Counted from the first letter of the stretch, positions 34,291 to 45,788 are shown. The stretch is 52,680 bases of DNA from Brachionus plicatilis (GCA_010279815.1 QEOQ01000544.1:827015-879694); one strand, 5' to 3'. Made by a program: numbers and translations. The notes: generated by a model from the letters alone, not told the origin.

Positions 34291-35031
34291 AATTTTTAAC
34301 CTTTAAACCGTTTTTTTCTTATTAATTTTATCTTTTTTTCTTTTTGTATATTTTTATAATTTTTTTTTTCTTTCGTTTTATTTTTTTGGATTGATGACAA
34401 ATTAAAAAAAGCCGCTTTTTTTAAGCCATGGTTTTGTTTCATTTAAGTCTCTTTTGACGAGTATAAAGCATACATTTGTCACTTCCAGATCAGGCATTTT
34501 TATCAGACATCTATTATCCAAATACTTTGTTTTATGAAAATCATTTTTGGCAATTTATTTTCAACAAAAACTAAATTCCAAATAGATACACTGATTTAAC
34601 TTTAAAGATGCAATTTAGTCCTCAAGCTGATATAAGACGATTTCAAGCAAGTATGCAAACATAAGTCAAGATAAGAAATTTCTAGAATTAAATTAATATT
34701 TTTAATTAATCAGTCATTGGCAGAACCAAGTCTTTATTAAATAAACCTTAAAAAAATCGAGAAAGCTTTAGATATTGACATTTTAAAATAAACTTGATCA
34801 ATTGATTTAAAATTTTATTTTCTTTCAAAATTAAAATTCGAAATTGCGTACTTTATCCCTGGTTAAGGAAACATAATCTTCACTTGAACAAACTTTGTTT
34901 TCAGGTTTTATTTGCTAATTATGAACAAACCTTGACGGTGATACAAAAATTTATATTCCCTTTTTAATTCTCGTAAAATTCAAGAAAACACCATCAATTA
35001 TTTAAAACACTAAAAACAAATAAAATCTGAT
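34291..35031. other. Spacer upstream of PAN-like gene copy 2
   Basis: A+T-rich; similarity to the copy-1 upstream region starts only at about 34975. No gene recognised. Confidence 0.35.
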
Positions 35032-35039
35032 TATAAAAG
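35032..35039 (+). promoter_or_regulatory. Candidate TATA box of PAN-like gene copy 2
   Basis: TATAAAAG 43 bp before the start codon, conserved with copy 1. Confidence 0.5.
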
Positions 35040-35074
35040 AAAAAAAAATTGGTAAAAACTTTAAAAAAATTCAA

Positions 35075-36036
35075 ATGATTTTAGGAACAGTTCTAATACT
35101 TTTAGTCATCAGTTTAGCTAAGGCTAATATTTTGAGTGAAAGCTACAATGTTTTTGAAAATTCAGCATTTGGTTCAATAAGACAAATTATTATCAAAACT
35201 GAAATTCCAAAAAACATTGAACGACATGATTGTTTGATTGAATGTAACAAAAGATACGTTTGCTTAACTGCGTACTTTAAAAAAACTACTGATTCTTCTT
35301 TATGTGAACTTTTGTTTACTCCTTATAAATTAACGAATGCAATTATTAGCTCTTTGAACAGTACAATATACCAGAAAAAGAGTAAATAATCAAATAAAAA
35401 TTAAATTAGATTTTTTGTTAATATTTCATTCATTTTTTTAGTTCCAACAAATTATATTGGATCAGTGCTTTTGAATTTAGTACCCAATGTGACACATATA
35501 TATTGGAATAGAGAATCAAAATATTTTATGGTCAAATATTCAATTGATAATGAATTTTCCTGGATTAAGACAAGTTTATTTTTATTTAATTTAAAAAGGA
35601 TTGATTAAAATTCAAAAAAATTTTCTGTAAGATGATTCTGTAAGTGCTCCGGATAAATTTGACAGAAATTCCACAATCGATAATTTGTTAGCTTCAAATC
35701 TTAGTCAATGTGAAAATTTTTGTCTAAATAATACTGATTGCTACCATTTTACTTATTATCCTAATACAACATGTGAGCTTAAAAGCTTTGCTCCCAATAA
35801 TTTTGGGATGAGCGAATGTTCCAATGAGGCCTCTTGTTTCAGTTTGGTTGCAGGTAAATTTTAATTTTCCTTTAAAATTATTTTAAGATAATGTTTTATT
35901 TTAATTTTTATAAGATAACGAAACATTTGTCAATATTCATGAATACCCTAGATATTATAGTGATAAAGCATACAAAACTAGAATTGCATTCTATTCGGAC
36001 GATGATTCAATTTGGTCTGATTGGCATTTGGTATAA
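35075..36036 (+). CDS. Secreted PAN/apple-like cysteine-rich protein, copy 2
   Basis: Same architecture as copy 1: exons 35075-35381, 35442-35573, 35632-35853 and 35915-36036, all phase 1, 260 residues, signal peptide MILGTVLILLVISLAKAN, all Cys residues retained. Exons 3 and 4 are nearly identical to copy 1, as is most of exon 1, but differences cluster in the signal peptide, at SIRQIIIKTE (SVRRIFLKTD in copy 1), at the end of exon 1, and at the start of exon 2 (VLLNLVPNVTHIYW versus VILLSIPKATVIYW). Both copies are open and splice identically, so both may be functional. It ends tail-to-tail with the longer copy of the minus-strand gene, suggesting that this is the parental module. Confidence 0.65.
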
Positions 36037-36342
36037 ATCAGATTAGAAAAAGCGCGCAATTCTAAAGCAGAAAGTAAACAAGTTACTTGATATTTTTTGC
36101 TAAATAATTGATATTAATTAAATACCAACATTTTTTTATTTAATAATTAATTTTTCATTATATATGAATGTCAATTCCTTAAACTTTGATACTTTGTTTC
36201 TAATTTTTTTTTAAAATTGATTTTTTATTTTGCATTAAATTTTTCCCATTAATTCTAAAAAATTTCAAAATCAATTTCTAGAACTTTAATTGATCTAAAA
36301 TAAATTACATATTTATTGATCTGAAATATACTGAATATATTT

Positions 36343-36770
36343 TCAGCATTGCTCTTCTCCCCATCCAGGGTGCAAAGTAGTTCCCCAAATATTATAGCAC
36401 TTTCTTACTGGATTTTGAAATCCTTGGCTAAACACTCCTCTCCAAATACCTAAAAGTGCCAAAATATTATTTAAATCAATTGGATTATTCAAATAAAATT
36501 AGTTACCTATGAAAACTAAATTTTCAGCATGAATTTCACAATTTTTAGTTCCAATTGGCAGGTCCAGTGTTCTTGATTGACCGGCAAGAAAATCACCTTT
36601 CAACATCATTTTTTAGTCAAATTAAAGTTTAAGATTTTATTTTTTACCTGAATGATACGTTTGCCACTGGCCATTTAATTGAAAATTGATTCTGAATTTT
36701 GCCACATATGCACCACTGTTTCTTACCCGAAAAAAGCCTGACACTTGACTTGAAATCGGCCAGAATACTT
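36343..36770 (-). CDS. Protein with domain like the C-terminal domain of thiol-activated cytolysins, copy 2 (5' end unresolved)
   Basis: Three exons: about 36767-36648, 36596-36507 and 36449-36343, phase 1 at both introns, ending TGA. The first contains FFRVRNSGAYVAKFRINF, the last IWGTTLHPGW. In the bacterial cytolysin family the C-terminal beta-sandwich (domain 4) begins with a 'GAYVA-x-(F/Y)' strand and ends with 'IWGTTL-x-P'; order and spacing match. The Trp-rich loop that inserts in membranes is not recognisable, and no pore-forming (MACPF/CDC) domain is encoded nearby, so I see an isolated lectin-like or membrane-binding fold rather than a pore-former. The upstream exon with the start codon or signal peptide was not found; the 5' acceptor is uncertain (AAG at 36768 or CAG near 36739). 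It overlaps no other gene and converges with the PAN-like gene. Confidence 0.5.
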
Positions 36771-39365
36771 ATTTGAATATTTTAATTATTAATAAATTGA
36801 ACTTTCTGATTAATTACTATTTAGAATAATTAGAAGCGTATAAATTAATTTTTTTAAGAAATTCATTTTTTTTGCTTTAAATATTGAGTAAATCAAATTT
36901 TAAAATTTCAACAAATGTTATTCAGATCACCAATTTATGATAAAAATTTTTTTTTTCAAGATATGCAATTTCATTATATTATCGTATGTTTTTCAATTTA
37001 AAATTTGATTGACTAATGAATTAGTTGACAAAATAAATAAATTTTTTATCGAAAGATTTTTTTCATTGTCAAATGTTTCTTTTAAGATTTGAAATTTAAA
37101 ACAATTCATAATACTTTTAAAAATATTTCAAACACCTTTCAAGTGTCCACAAATCACAAATATTCTGAAACAGTATAAATTTTTAGCATCTGTCTTTCAA
37201 CATTGGGCGAATAAATTGTTGAAAACTTTGACTTTTGAGCAACTCTGAAAATTATAGAATTATTTGCCAATTAATTGATTTTTTTCAATCAAATTGTATG
37301 TTAATCTCGAATTAAAAATTAAATATTTTTTCATTCTTAATTTTGGATTACTTAAAAGATATAGCAGAATAATTTTTTAAGTTATATTTCTTTACAATTC
37401 TAAATTAATCATTACCGATTATGAAAGTAGCGATTGCAAAATTTTAACATTTAAATAAAATAAATTTATCAATTTTACTAGATGAATATAAAAATGACTT
37501 ACTTTTCGTAAAATTAATTAATAAATTAAAAATTTAAATTTATTTTAACAATCAAGTTTGATTCTTGATTTTCCAATATTTAAATAAATTAAAAAAATAA
37601 TTATTTTTTATTTAACTTTTGTCACTGTATGAACGGAATTGCAATAAACAAAGAATTATTGAGATCTAAATGGCTATAATTTCTTTAGGACTAATTTTAC
37701 TTTTTTTATCCCCAAAAAATCTCTCTTATGTAATACCTTTTTGAAACAAAATTAATCAAAATAACTTTTGAATATAAAATTATTTGAAGGAAATTTTGAA
37801 GAAAATTGATCTCGAAGATACATTAAATGAATAATCAGTCGAAGTATATCTGCTAATCAAATAGACATTTAAATATCATGAATTCAAACTATTAATTTTT
37901 ATTTAATTCAAATTTTATTTAGAATTTCTAATTTTTTTTAACAAGATTTAACAAGAAAATGCGTAAAACCCATTAAGTTTATTTTTCAAAATATACAAAC
38001 ATCTTGAAAATAACTTATATGAACATTAAGTAAAACTTGTAAAAATCACTTGAAAGAATATACTTGTGTCCATATAATAAGTTTTGGTCGCAAACCTAGA
38101 GAGGACGCAAGCCTAAACCTGTAGCTTGGAATTAAATATAAAATTTCTAATTTTATTAGACTTAATTTTTAGTTCAAACATTAATTTTAATATTTAAAGA
38201 TAAACTCTTTCAATTAAATTGATATTTTGAATTGATCATCTACTTCAAGATGCCGAAAAAAAAGCATCTTGATTTTACTTAAGTATTTTATACAAAAAAG
38301 TATTCTAAATAACAAGAGTATTTTTAGGATTCAAAGAAAAACTTTAGAAAAATGATGATTTTTGGTGATTGAAAATTCTAAGCCGATATAAATTAAACCA
38401 GATTACAGAACTCACATATTTTACCAAAACGTCCTTTTCAGCCTCAAAAAATTGCTCAAAATCGACTCATACGTCTATCTGCTTATTTTGTTTATTTTTA
38501 AGTAAAATTATGATTAATTTATATTTTTAATACGAATGATCATAGTTATTCATTGAAGTTCATAGCTCCGCGGGTCACCCGTTGCAGATTAATTAAAAAT
38601 AATAATAATAATTAAGGTATTGTGAATTTCAAATACAAATTTAACAAAAATTCTTCATTTTTTGATAAATTAAAATTAATAAAAAATATTTAAAAAAAAT
38701 ACTTCAACATATTGCAAAAAAACTTTTTTGCATCATTTAGGCCTAAAATAAGATTTTTATTTTCATTTTTTTTTAGTAAACCAAATGAATAATCAATTTA
38801 AATCTTTTTGATTATTTATTTTTTGTCTTTATTTATAAGAGAAAAAATTTTTATAGGTAAAAAAGGCACAACAAAGTATGTTGCAGTATTTTTTCTAGTA
38901 TTTTTTTATTAATTTTCATTTTAATTTATCAAAAAATAAAGAATTTTGTTCAATTTTTATTTGAAATTCACAAATGATTAAATTTATTGAAATGAATTTA
39001 TTAATTTAAATTTCCATATATAAAGTTTTCGTTTCCTTAAGCTTAACATTAAGTGAAACTTTAGGTAATTATTTGATTCAATCCAAGATTTTATATAAAA
39101 CATATTTTAACTATTTTGACTTACACATTAAAATATACAAATTAACAACTCTTTAGGAATGCATTAAAATTTCAATCAAAACTTTTATTTTAACAAAAAA
39201 TTAATAAATCAAATCTTTTTAAAGCTAATTTTATAATTTTATTTGGCTTTTATTTAAAAAAAATGAATCATGAATTAAGCACATTGCCTTCTTTTGATAA
39301 ATACAAAAGATGAGAACAATTTTTTCCATAATTAATTTTTAGAAAAAAAAATTCAAAAAAATCTT
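36771..39365. other. Large A+T-rich spacer
   Basis: About 2.6 kb with no supported gene. It may hide the first exon of the cytolysin-domain-like gene. At 38555-38585 a slightly G+C-richer patch (AGCTCCGCGGGTCACCCGTT) looks like the 3' boundary of an unrecognised element, followed by an (ATA)n run. Confidence 0.35.
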
Positions 39366-42300
39366 CTAATTACAGCCTTCATAACAACAAATAACATAAT
39401 CATCTAGACTTTTGTCGTAAATATCAAGAACACTTTCTAAAAACAATAAATTATAAAATGGACATTATTTTTTCAAATTTACCTATAACCCAATTGGAAC
39501 TGATGATATTGACCTTTTTTCTAATTTTACACTTTATTAGTTTATCTCTAATTTCTTTAAAAATTTTCTTAAATTTAATTGCATCTTGAAGTACCAGTTC
39601 TGCGCCTTGTTTGGTCTTTGTTTCGTAATCATTACTTGTGTCTATCAAAATAATCAAATCGGCACACGCTGCCCGGCTTGTAATCAAACCATTACACCTG
39701 CTAATGATCTCATGGAAATAATCATAGAGTAAATTTGAAGGTCTGAAGAACGAATCACTTAGACTGACCTCGTTCAAATTTTCATTGTCAGAGCTAAGTA
39801 AGTAAATATTTCCGTATTTGGAAAACAAATCCACTCGATCAGTTAATTTTAGACTACGCTCAAATTTAACTAGGCGTACGTCGAACTCGCTTTGCTCTTC
39901 TTCCAGACAATCCAAATCAATATCAATGTACGACTCGAGTGTGTATGGATCTTCTGGGCACCATTTGCGCTTAAGTTCCGAATGAATAAGCCACTCATAA
40001 CGCATTATTTTACAGAATTTCATTATAGATAAGATGATAGCTAGTTTGTCGATTGTTTTTGGAATGCTTCTGGACAAGACTGCCTCAAAATCGATCACCA
40101 AATGGCTAGTATTTGATTTTAAAATACTCTGAAAAACAGCATTTGGTGGTTCAGCATTTTTTCTATTCTCGGAATTCATATATTTAATTATTTGTTTCAT
40201 TTTTATTTTTTGGCTAAAAAATTTAATAAATTTTTTAAGAGATTTATTTTGAATAAAATATAATAAATTGATTTATTAATTTAATAGTGTGCTTGGAAAT
40301 CTATTTTTAGCATATTCAAAAAATTATTTACACAGCCATTAAGTCTTAAAAGTATTCGGAAATGTTTAGAAAGATGTGATCTTTTGAAAAAAAAAGTAAA
40401 CGATTTCATTAATTTTTGGATATTAAATTTCTGATCGGTGATCTAGGAGAAAGCTGATTATTTTTTTAAAAAATTTAATTTTAAATTCACTAGGTCACAA
40501 TTGACATTATTCCATGACCAGATTTAATATTTAATTTACCAAAATAATTTTAAATGAAAATAAAATATAAAATCGATTTGTGACTTTTTTAAAAGATTTA
40601 AAATCATTCTTAAAAGACTAGTGAAAAAATTAATTAGTGTGTTTTTCTACTTTTAAGAATTTTTTATTTTATTTTTACCACTCATGTATTCACTCATAGA
40701 TCACATAGGATAAATGTAACCCTAATATCCCCCAATTATACTTTAAATATAGCATAAAAAGTATGAGATATTTTTTTAAAAATTCTTTGAAAAGTCAATA
40801 AAGCAATGATATTTTTTAAAGCATTTATTTTTTAATTTTCAATGAAACAAAATATCTTGGTTTTAAAAATATTTTTTTCCTATTATACTGGGGTGTGTAA
40901 GGATCGGACTTGTGCGTTAATCAAAAATTTAAGTCATTTTTTTATATATATTTTTTTAATTGATTTGACTTAGGAATTTTATTTTAAATTATGAACATTT
41001 TAAAAAAATTATTAAAAAAAGCATAGCCTTAAGTTTATAGATAATTAAAAATTCAAATGAAACTTAGTCTGCTTTAATAATTTTAGTTTTTATTGTTTAT
41101 GTTCTAAACTAAAATTTCTCTTAACTTCAATTATACAAGTCAGAATGTAAAAGCCAAGTTAAATGACTTAATTTTAAAATAAAATTTTCTATGTCAACTA
41201 AAATGATATAAATTTATTAAAAAAAATCTTAAGTTAAGTCCGTGACTTGACTTTGACTTTAAGACTTACGCACAAGTCTGGTTAGGATTACATTTATTTA
41301 AATCGTGGGCGAGAGGCGCAAAATAATGCTAACATCGAAAAAACTTTACATTATTTCTTTCTAACAAACTCGCATTTTAAGAATCAAAAATATTTAAATT
41401 AAAATTTTTTTTATTGCTTTAAATGATTCATAGGTAAAAAATTCAATAAATTATAAAAGCACCCTGACAAATTATGAAAAGATTTATTAAGTTCGAAATC
41501 CTGAATCTAAATCCTGAAAATTTATAATATTTTCAATAAAAAAATATCAAAATTTTAAAAATGTGCAATTTTTAAAATGCTTTTAAGGCTTTTTCTGGTC
41601 ACCACTAGGATCTTGGTAAGACTTATTTTTATTCACAAATATATTTATTATGCTCACACAATCATTTTTTTGCTTATTACTAACATATAAATCTATGTTT
41701 AATTCATTTCAATTCGATAAGAATTTTTTTTCAGTAATTTTTATTTAAAGAGGAAATTTTTCAGCTTAATAAAATTTTTGTATTAAAAAAGTTTTAAAAT
41801 ATCCTGCAAACGAATATTTTGAAAATAGAATTAAACATAATTTTATTATTAAATTTGGAAAAAAAAAAGTTACCTTTCTGTTAGGTTTAAATGAGCGATA
41901 TTTAGTGTAGCAGCTTTTTTTGGATAAATGACATCCATAATTGAATTTTTTGTCTTTGATTTTTTTATTAATGACTTCTCTTTACCAATTCTAGATTTCT
42001 GCATTTTACTCGTATTTGTTTTATCGAAGAGACCAATTTTTTTTTCAATTGATTTATTTGTACTTTGGTCAGTAATTTTTAAACCATCAAATAAAATTTG
42101 ATCAATTTTATCTTCATCGACAGCTTGACTATAGCATTCTGAATTATTTGACTCACTATTTTGGTTTACTTGAGCACTTTCATCTTGATCATTTATCTCG
42201 GAAACATGAGTTAAACTATTAGTGTAATTTATTGTAGTTAATTTAAAAGCCATGGACACTCGAGCATCATGGACCGTGTCTAAACCACTGTTATCTGTTA

Positions 42301-43061
42301 TATTTGTTCCCGTAGAAACAATAATTGGAGATGAAGGAATATTTTCTTGATCGAATTTGTTTGATAAGTCATCTTTATTTATTACTGAAGGCTCAATATC
42401 ACTTAATCTGGCAATTAATGGATTTCGTCTTTTGGACTTTTTTTCTATTTGATCTAAATAAATATTTTCAAAATTGAATTTTTTATATTTTTTAATTTTC
42501 GAACGAACCCGAAGATGTATCATTTGGTATTAATTTATTGTCTTCAGTATAATTAATTGATCTGGGCTTAAAAATACTTGAAATTTTGCTGCCATTATCA
42601 CTCAATTTAATTTTATCTTCAACTCCGGGAAGTTCTTCTTCACACAAGAGCATGTTATTATCGAAAAGTTTTTTAACCTAAGCAAAAATTTGAATTTAAT
42701 TTAAAAAATGTGAAAATTTTTTACCAACCTTTTTAGAGTTTATGCTACGATTTTTTTTGGTAACCACTGGAGTATTGGGAATCACTCGTTTGGTTATTTT
42801 AATGCTGGATTCGAATGGTTTTTTTTGTCCTTCTACATATTTATCATCTATTCTGGATTTGGTCTTTCTGTTCATAAACGGAGTTGGTGTATCTTGAACA
42901 ATTATTTTTTTGTCACGATTGCATATTTGTTTTGTAGAAATGGAAAGTGTGTAATCGAGTTTATGAGAATTGGATCGTTTTAATGGTGACAGTGGGCTTT
43001 TAGGTGATTGATTTTCAAATAATTCACTTATGTTTTTCTCGCTCATTTCTTTTGAAAACAT
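39366..43061 (-). CDS. MCPH1: Microcephalin-like protein with C-terminal tandem BRCT domains
   Basis: Microcephalin works in the DNA-damage response and chromosome condensation; its C-terminal BRCT pair binds phospho-H2AX. Exons 43061-42729, 42677-42509, 42453-41874, 40213-39483 and 39436-39366 join in phase to 627 residues. Residues 1-330 are low-complexity with SP/TP sites (SPKSPLSPLKR, DTPTPF). Then AATLNIAHLNLTESQK precedes the first C-terminal BRCT (HLVIDFE from 398; CKIMRYEWLIHSELKRKW; PEDPYTL), as TLVMTSM-type residues do in human MCPH1. The second BRCT contains GLITSRAACADLIILID and ends IISSNWVIESVLDIY, with the BRCT Trp. The N-terminal BRCT of vertebrate MCPH1 is absent; either it is lost or its exons lie upstream of 43061. 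The first donor (AAG|GTTGGT) is not ideal. Other BRCT proteins are possible. Confidence 0.65.
40214..41873. other. Microcephalin-like gene intron 3
   Basis: 1.66-kb A+T-rich intron, carrying the mini-transposon at 40905-41280. Its borders (AG|GTAACT and TTTTAG|C) keep frame from exon 3 to exon 4. No other feature recognised. Confidence 0.6.
40905..41280. mobile_element. Mini-transposon with GACTTGTGCGT inverted termini in microcephalin intron
   Basis: GACTTGTGCGT at 40907-40917 is repeated exactly in inverse at 41268-41278, with further similarity outward (CG/CCA) and inward. The inner right side has GTCCGTGACTTGACTTTGACTT, GACTT-rich subterminal repeats like those at 22.0-22.6 and 44.15-44.22 kb. 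No reading frame. Flanks (TAAGGAT and TTAGGAT) are similar but not an exact target duplication. Confidence 0.55.
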
Positions 43062-43204
43062 GCGATTTTCAATCAAAATTTTAATTTAAAAATATTCAAA
43101 ATATGCGCCAAACTGAAAGGCTTTTTTTTTGTCTTTTTTTAACAGAAAAATTATGCTTTTAGTGTATATTTTATTTATGTTTGTCTTATAATTAATAATT
43201 AAAA

Positions 43205-43945
43205 TAAATAGATAAAGGCATATGATTATCGCTTCAGTAAAAATAATAGAACTTATCAGTAAATATAATATTTTATTCAGTAAAAATGATTATCCCATCA
43301 GTAAATTTTATTCAGGAAATTATTTGTAAGCAAAATTATTTTTTCATCAGCAGAATTGTATATTGGTCAGCAAAATTATTTTTTAGCTAATTATAATAAC
43401 AATACGACATCATTTGAGCAGCGCATAAGTTATTATCGTAGCGATGATACTGACGTTGAAGCTGAAGAAATCGAGGCACCTGTTTATAAGAAAACGCGTG
43501 GTGTTGGAATAATATACGACCCTCAGGGCACTTTTGAAACGGAGTCCGAAGTGCGTGAGCCTGGGCGCCCAAAATGCTAAAAGAGCACTCATCAAACAGT
43601 AATTTTACTGTCAGTTAACTAAAATTCAATAAATTTACTGAATAAATAAATATTTTTCCTATTCCTTTTTAATTAATTTACTCAATTTGATTTATTGATT
43701 TAATAATAATATTATATTAACTGAACATTTAATTATTTTTTTGAAATTATTACTATTATTTTTTATTATTTTACTAAATAAATTTTACTGCAAATTGAAA
43801 TACTTTTGCTGAGAAAAATCAAAAAATTTACTGAATAAATAAATATTTTTGCTATTTCTTTTTAATTAATTTACTGAAGTATATTTACTGATTAAATATA
43901 CATTATTTTACTAACCATATAATATTTTGTCATAGATAAACTTGT
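43205..43945. mobile_element. Element with TCAGTAAA/TTTACTGA subterminal repeats and a FLYWCH-like reading frame
   Basis: On the left, (T)CAGTAAA recurs at about 43233, 43256, 43279 and 43297; on the right the inverse TTTACTGA recurs at about 43636, 43828, 43873 and 43887. Such oppositely oriented subterminal repeats frame a plus-strand open frame at about 43408-43578 (SFEQRISYYRSDDTDVEAEE, then VYKKTRGVGIIYDPQGTFE), of markedly higher G+C than its surroundings. The KKTRG ... TFETE pattern recalls the FLYWCH-type DNA-binding start of MULE transposases, but the catalytic part is absent. I read it as a degenerate or non-autonomous transposon. Confidence 0.4.
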
Positions 43946-45170
43946 TAAGACTCGCCAAAAAATTCATGAAAATGGTCAATTGGAAATTAAATTTTTTTAT
44001 TAAAAATAAGAAATTTCAGTTTTGGAACATTAAAACTTAAATATCAAGTTATTTATTTTTTTTAAATGAAAATTTTTATCTAGCTGTAACTTTTGAATAA
44101 AAAAATAATTAAATCATCAAATAGAATAATTTAAGAATGGAAGATAAATTAAAATCAGACTTGTTTTTATGTCACAAGTCTTAAGTCAAGTCAAGTCAAT
44201 GACTTAAGGAAAGCTCTTTGTAGTACAACTCAACTTAATTAATTATATTATTTTTCAGACTGGCTTTATTTATATAAAATATTTTTAATTAATTTAAATA
44301 AAGGCTAAAATTGGAAATTTTTTAATTTTTAAATATACAAATCAACGCATCTAACGTTTTGGCATAGATACAATCAGTTTCTATACGTATTCAATCGGAA
44401 TGTTTTAACCACTCTTACTCTTTATGTAAACACTTTTGAACTTCTAAATAGATTTTGTTGAGCAGTTTGCTGTTTTTAGAGCTAGGTTAATGTGACTTGG
44501 TTTTGTTGAAAAATTCAAGGATTATTCAAATTTCTATTTTATTGATATTCTTTTTTAGAAGTCATTAGAAAAGATAATTATTTTTTGCTGGATATTCTCG
44601 CAAATCTTTTGAAACCAATATTAAAACAAATAAAACAATTACAAAACTTTGGAAACTATTTAAATCTAAGCTATCAAGCTGATTCATTTAATTTTTTTTG
44701 GAGATTTTGGCATCAATTTTATTTGATAACTTTTAAATTTTCAACAAAATTATAATTAATTCATAAGAAGTTTGATGGCTCGTCTAAAAAAAGAAGGTCT
44801 AGGTCCATTCTAAACAAATAAATGGGGCCATTTAAGCTACTGTTTAAGAATGAACCCAAATTAAAAGCGTCTAATTACAGAGCATAATCGTTTACTTCTT
44901 TTTATATGTGTTTCTTACCAACTGATGATATTCTAAGTTTTCCTGGTTATGAATTATACTCTGGGCCATTTTCCCAATTTCTTATAGACAAAACTTCAAC
45001 ACTAAACGATATTTTTTTAAATAATTATTCATGAATATTTTTATTTTATAGCCAAAAAAATTTAAATAGAATTGTTCAAATAATGTTGAAATATATTTTT
45101 TAGTTGACATGGAAACCTTTTTTGTTATGATCAAATTTTTTTAAATTATTGTCATAAAAATTCAATCGAA
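43946..45170. other. Spacer with GACTT-rich fragment
   Basis: At 44157-44216 the string CAGACTTGTTTTTATG, CACAAGTCTTAAGTCAAGTC and CAATGACTTAAGG resembles one end of the GACTT mini-element family (a near match to CAGACTTGTTTTTAAG at 22493). No gene seen. Confidence 0.35.
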
Positions 45171-45788
45171 ATGAGTCAAAATTATAAAAATTTAGAAGAT
45201 TTAAACAGCTTATCTTTAAAAGAATTAGAAGATTATTATAGATGCTATTCACATCACCATTTTAATCGAAATCAGTGTAAAATTGAGCCTAAAGAAAATA
45301 AGTCTTTGAGTTTTTTATGTAATTTTAAATCTGAAAACCATTTTTGTAACTGTGAGGCTAAAGCTAGAGACGAAAAAAACTCACCAAATGATTCAATTTA
45401 TCTTTGTGAATACACTCGACCATCTTATACTTCCAAAGAAGACCAAATAAACGATGTTCAAAAAATGATAAGGAATATGAAAAAGAGCAAATTTTTGTTA
45501 AAACAAGCAATGAAAGATGTTGATAGCTTAATCGAGGAAAAAAAGCCAGATTCAGATGGTTTAGACGAAGTTCAAAGATTCTATAGGTCGAATAAATTTA
45601 TAGGAAGCTCTATAACTATAAATTCATACAAAGATATGTTACCGCGAACCGATATTAAATCTGGAAAATATGTATACGAGTTATGTGCCTTAGATGACAT
45701 ACCAATCAGGGGAAATGCCATTTTTTCAATAAAAAAAAATCCTAAAATTTCTTCGTCTTTAACAGTTGTTGCTTGTAAGCATAAATAA
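45171..45788 (+). CDS. Hypothetical protein with Cys/His-rich N-terminal half
   Basis: An open frame of 205 codons starting at an ATG and ending in a stop, with no recognised family. Residues 20-85 contain clustered Cys and His (CYSHHHFNRNQC, LCNFKS, HFCNCEAKA, YLCEYTRP), which could bind metal. Residues 90-125 are charged and helical (QKMIRNMKKSKFLLKQAMKD), probably a short coiled coil. No signal peptide or membrane segment. Codon composition is like that of neighbouring exons and the length exceeds chance expectation in such A+T-rich DNA, so I think it is real. It could be one exon of a longer gene; an ACAG/GTTGTTGC context near 45762 could be a donor. Confidence 0.5.
   Translation: MSQNYKNLEDLNSLSLKELEDYYRCYSHHHFNRNQCKIEPKENKSLSFLCNFKSENHFCNCEAKARDEKNSPNDSIYLCEYTRPSYTSKEDQINDVQKMIRNMKKSKFLLKQAMKDVDSLIEEKKPDSDGLDEVQRFYRSNKFIGSSITINSYKDMLPRTDIKSGKYVYELCALDDIPIRGNAIFSIKKNPKISSSLTVVACKHK

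Noticed and set aside
39451..40200. Idea that this exon is the N-terminus of Treslin/TICRR
   Set aside because: The reading frame splices from an upstream exon and ends soon after a BRCT-type WVIESV segment; order and C-terminus fit microcephalin BRCT domains instead.
41491..41501. GTTCGAAATCC, resembling a tRNA B box
   Set aside because: No A box or cloverleaf can be folded around it.
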